Assembly (NCBI GenBank): GCA_025354405.1
Contig: JANXMY010000160.1
Coordinates: 1 to 46,740 of the forward strand
Origin: Armatimonadota bacterium
Lineage (GTDB): Bacteria; Armatimonadota; Armatimonadia; Armatimonadales; Capsulimonadaceae
Length of the DNA stretch: 46,740 bases
Direction of reading: 5' to 3'
Position numbers and translations under genes: made by a program
In this document: piece by piece, positions 46,356 to 46,740 of the stretch
Layout: the number at the start of each line of letters is the position of its first letter
How positions within the stretch are numbered: the stretch's first letter is position 1
The notes under the pieces: generated by a model
What the model was told of the DNA's origin: nothing
The model's input: only the letters and a program-made list of their open reading frames with translations
Databases searched by the model: none

Positions 46356-46357
46356 TC

Positions 46358-46380
46358 AAGCGGGATTACCCCCGCTTTTT
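46358..46380 (+). terminator. Terminator-like hairpin at the truncation point
   Basis: AAGCGGG (46358-46364), loop ATTACC, CCCGCTT (46371-46377), and T on to 46380. As written it works only on the plus strand, where no gene ends. On the minus strand, the T run after it is missing, so it may be the endonuclease III terminator cut off by the rearrangement. Confidence 0.5.
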
Positions 46381-46740
46381 CGCCTTTACCTCTTGACCAT
46401 ACTCACACCAATCTTTGACGGGGCAGCGGCGGCATACCGGTGTCGTCGGCAGACAAATTGCACGGCCATGCTGCAAAAACAGGCGATTGCTGCCTGCCCA
46501 GAGGCCGCGAGGCATGATTTTTTCTAAAGCCTATTCCGTCTGGTCCGGCGTTTTCGTCGTTGTCCACCCAAGCCGATTGGTGATTCGATGGCAATGCATA
46601 TCGACGCAGATCGCTTCCTTGCGGAAAGCGTAGATCCGGACACAATTTGCCGTCTTGCGCCCCACCCCAGGCAGGCTCAGGAGCGCGTCCAAATCCTCCG
46701 GGACCTGCCCTTCATATTTTTCCACGAGAATGCCGGCAAG
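46366..46740 (-). pseudogene. nth: Endonuclease III, 5' partial, with in-frame amber stop at 46531-46533
   Basis: The window edge cuts the 5' end. The helix-hairpin-helix [12 protein letters not shown] with the catalytic Lys and [14 protein letters not shown] with the catalytic Asp are intact. The frame hits TAG after KTPDQTE and then continues in the same frame: ALEKIMPRGLW, LFLQHGRAICLP and the iron-sulfur cluster C-X6-C-X2-C-X5-C, ending at a TAA (46368-46366). Family sequence favours Glu at the TAG position, so GAG to TAG is the simplest change. Elsewhere TAG ends normal genes, so it is not recoded. The truncated product would lack the cluster. Confidence 0.82.

Noticed and set aside
46531-46533. 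TAG recoded as an amino acid
   Set aside because: TAG ends the first gene, the aldo/keto reductase, exbB and other intact genes in the same window.

Overview
The window looks like chromosomal DNA of a diderm bacterium with moderately high GC. Outer-membrane functions (TonB-dependent receptor with ExbB/ExbD/TonB, a TolC-type channel, lipoproteins), prepilin-like proteins of the DUF1559/H-X9-DG type, a flotillin (FloA) and a glycine-rich RRM protein together suggest Armatimonadota (Capsulimonas-like). This placement is inference from gene content; no rRNA or tRNA gene was found to anchor it.

Layout, left to right. 1-2675 (+): end of a TIM-barrel-like enzyme gene with an apparent frameshift, then cheD and an HDOD gene. 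2711-3330: an RRM RNA-binding protein with a long leader and a strong shared terminator. 3340-6016 (-): aldo/keto reductase, two FKBP-type lipoproteins and a flavin-binding stress-type protein. 6069-7358 (+): exported alpha/beta hydrolase. 7338-12760 (-): ABC-F ATPase, PAS-GGDEF-HD-GYP cyclic-di-GMP protein, a possible ADP-ribosyltransferase-like protein and a small membrane protein. 12854-18219 (+): phosphoesterase, FloA, an inverted-repeat cluster, Crp/Fnr regulator, phosphatase, TlyA and cytidine deaminase. 18216-23340 (-): M14-type peptidase and a complete TonB transport cluster headed by a small cysteine-containing exported protein. 23463-24449 (+): sugar isomerase/epimerase-type TIM barrel. 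24463-27742 (-): DUF1559 prepilin with a small Cys-rich exported protein, then LD-carboxypeptidase and cysE. 27878-36525 (+): an efflux operon of TetR, AbrB-like regulator, TolC, membrane-fusion protein, SMR pump and a large RND pump, with a recognisable promoter and operator. 36596-45617 (-): GH3 glucosidase, phosphoglucomutase, NAD synthetase, an AAA ATPase plus TOPRIM-like pair, and rsgA. 45693-46740 (-): two broken genes, a 5'-truncated prepilin and an endonuclease III gene with an in-frame amber codon.

The most unusual locus is the AAA ATPase/TOPRIM-like pair at 37542-39347. It resembles the ATPase-plus-nuclease logic of OLD, Gabija and PARIS anti-phage systems. It is wedged between nadE and rsgA by overlapping start and stop codons (ATGA with nadE, an 11-base overlap with rsgA). 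Both of its genes carry what looks like a one-base loss in a run of four T (coding strand). Repairing the ATPase frame restores a conserved-looking C-terminus and creates a TAATG junction with the TOPRIM gene.

Other themes are a recurring CGGGTATACT/GGGTATA promoter signature that sits so close to several start codons that leaderless mRNAs are likely, frequent TTG starts, and large insertions in the TolC and RND proteins of the efflux operon.
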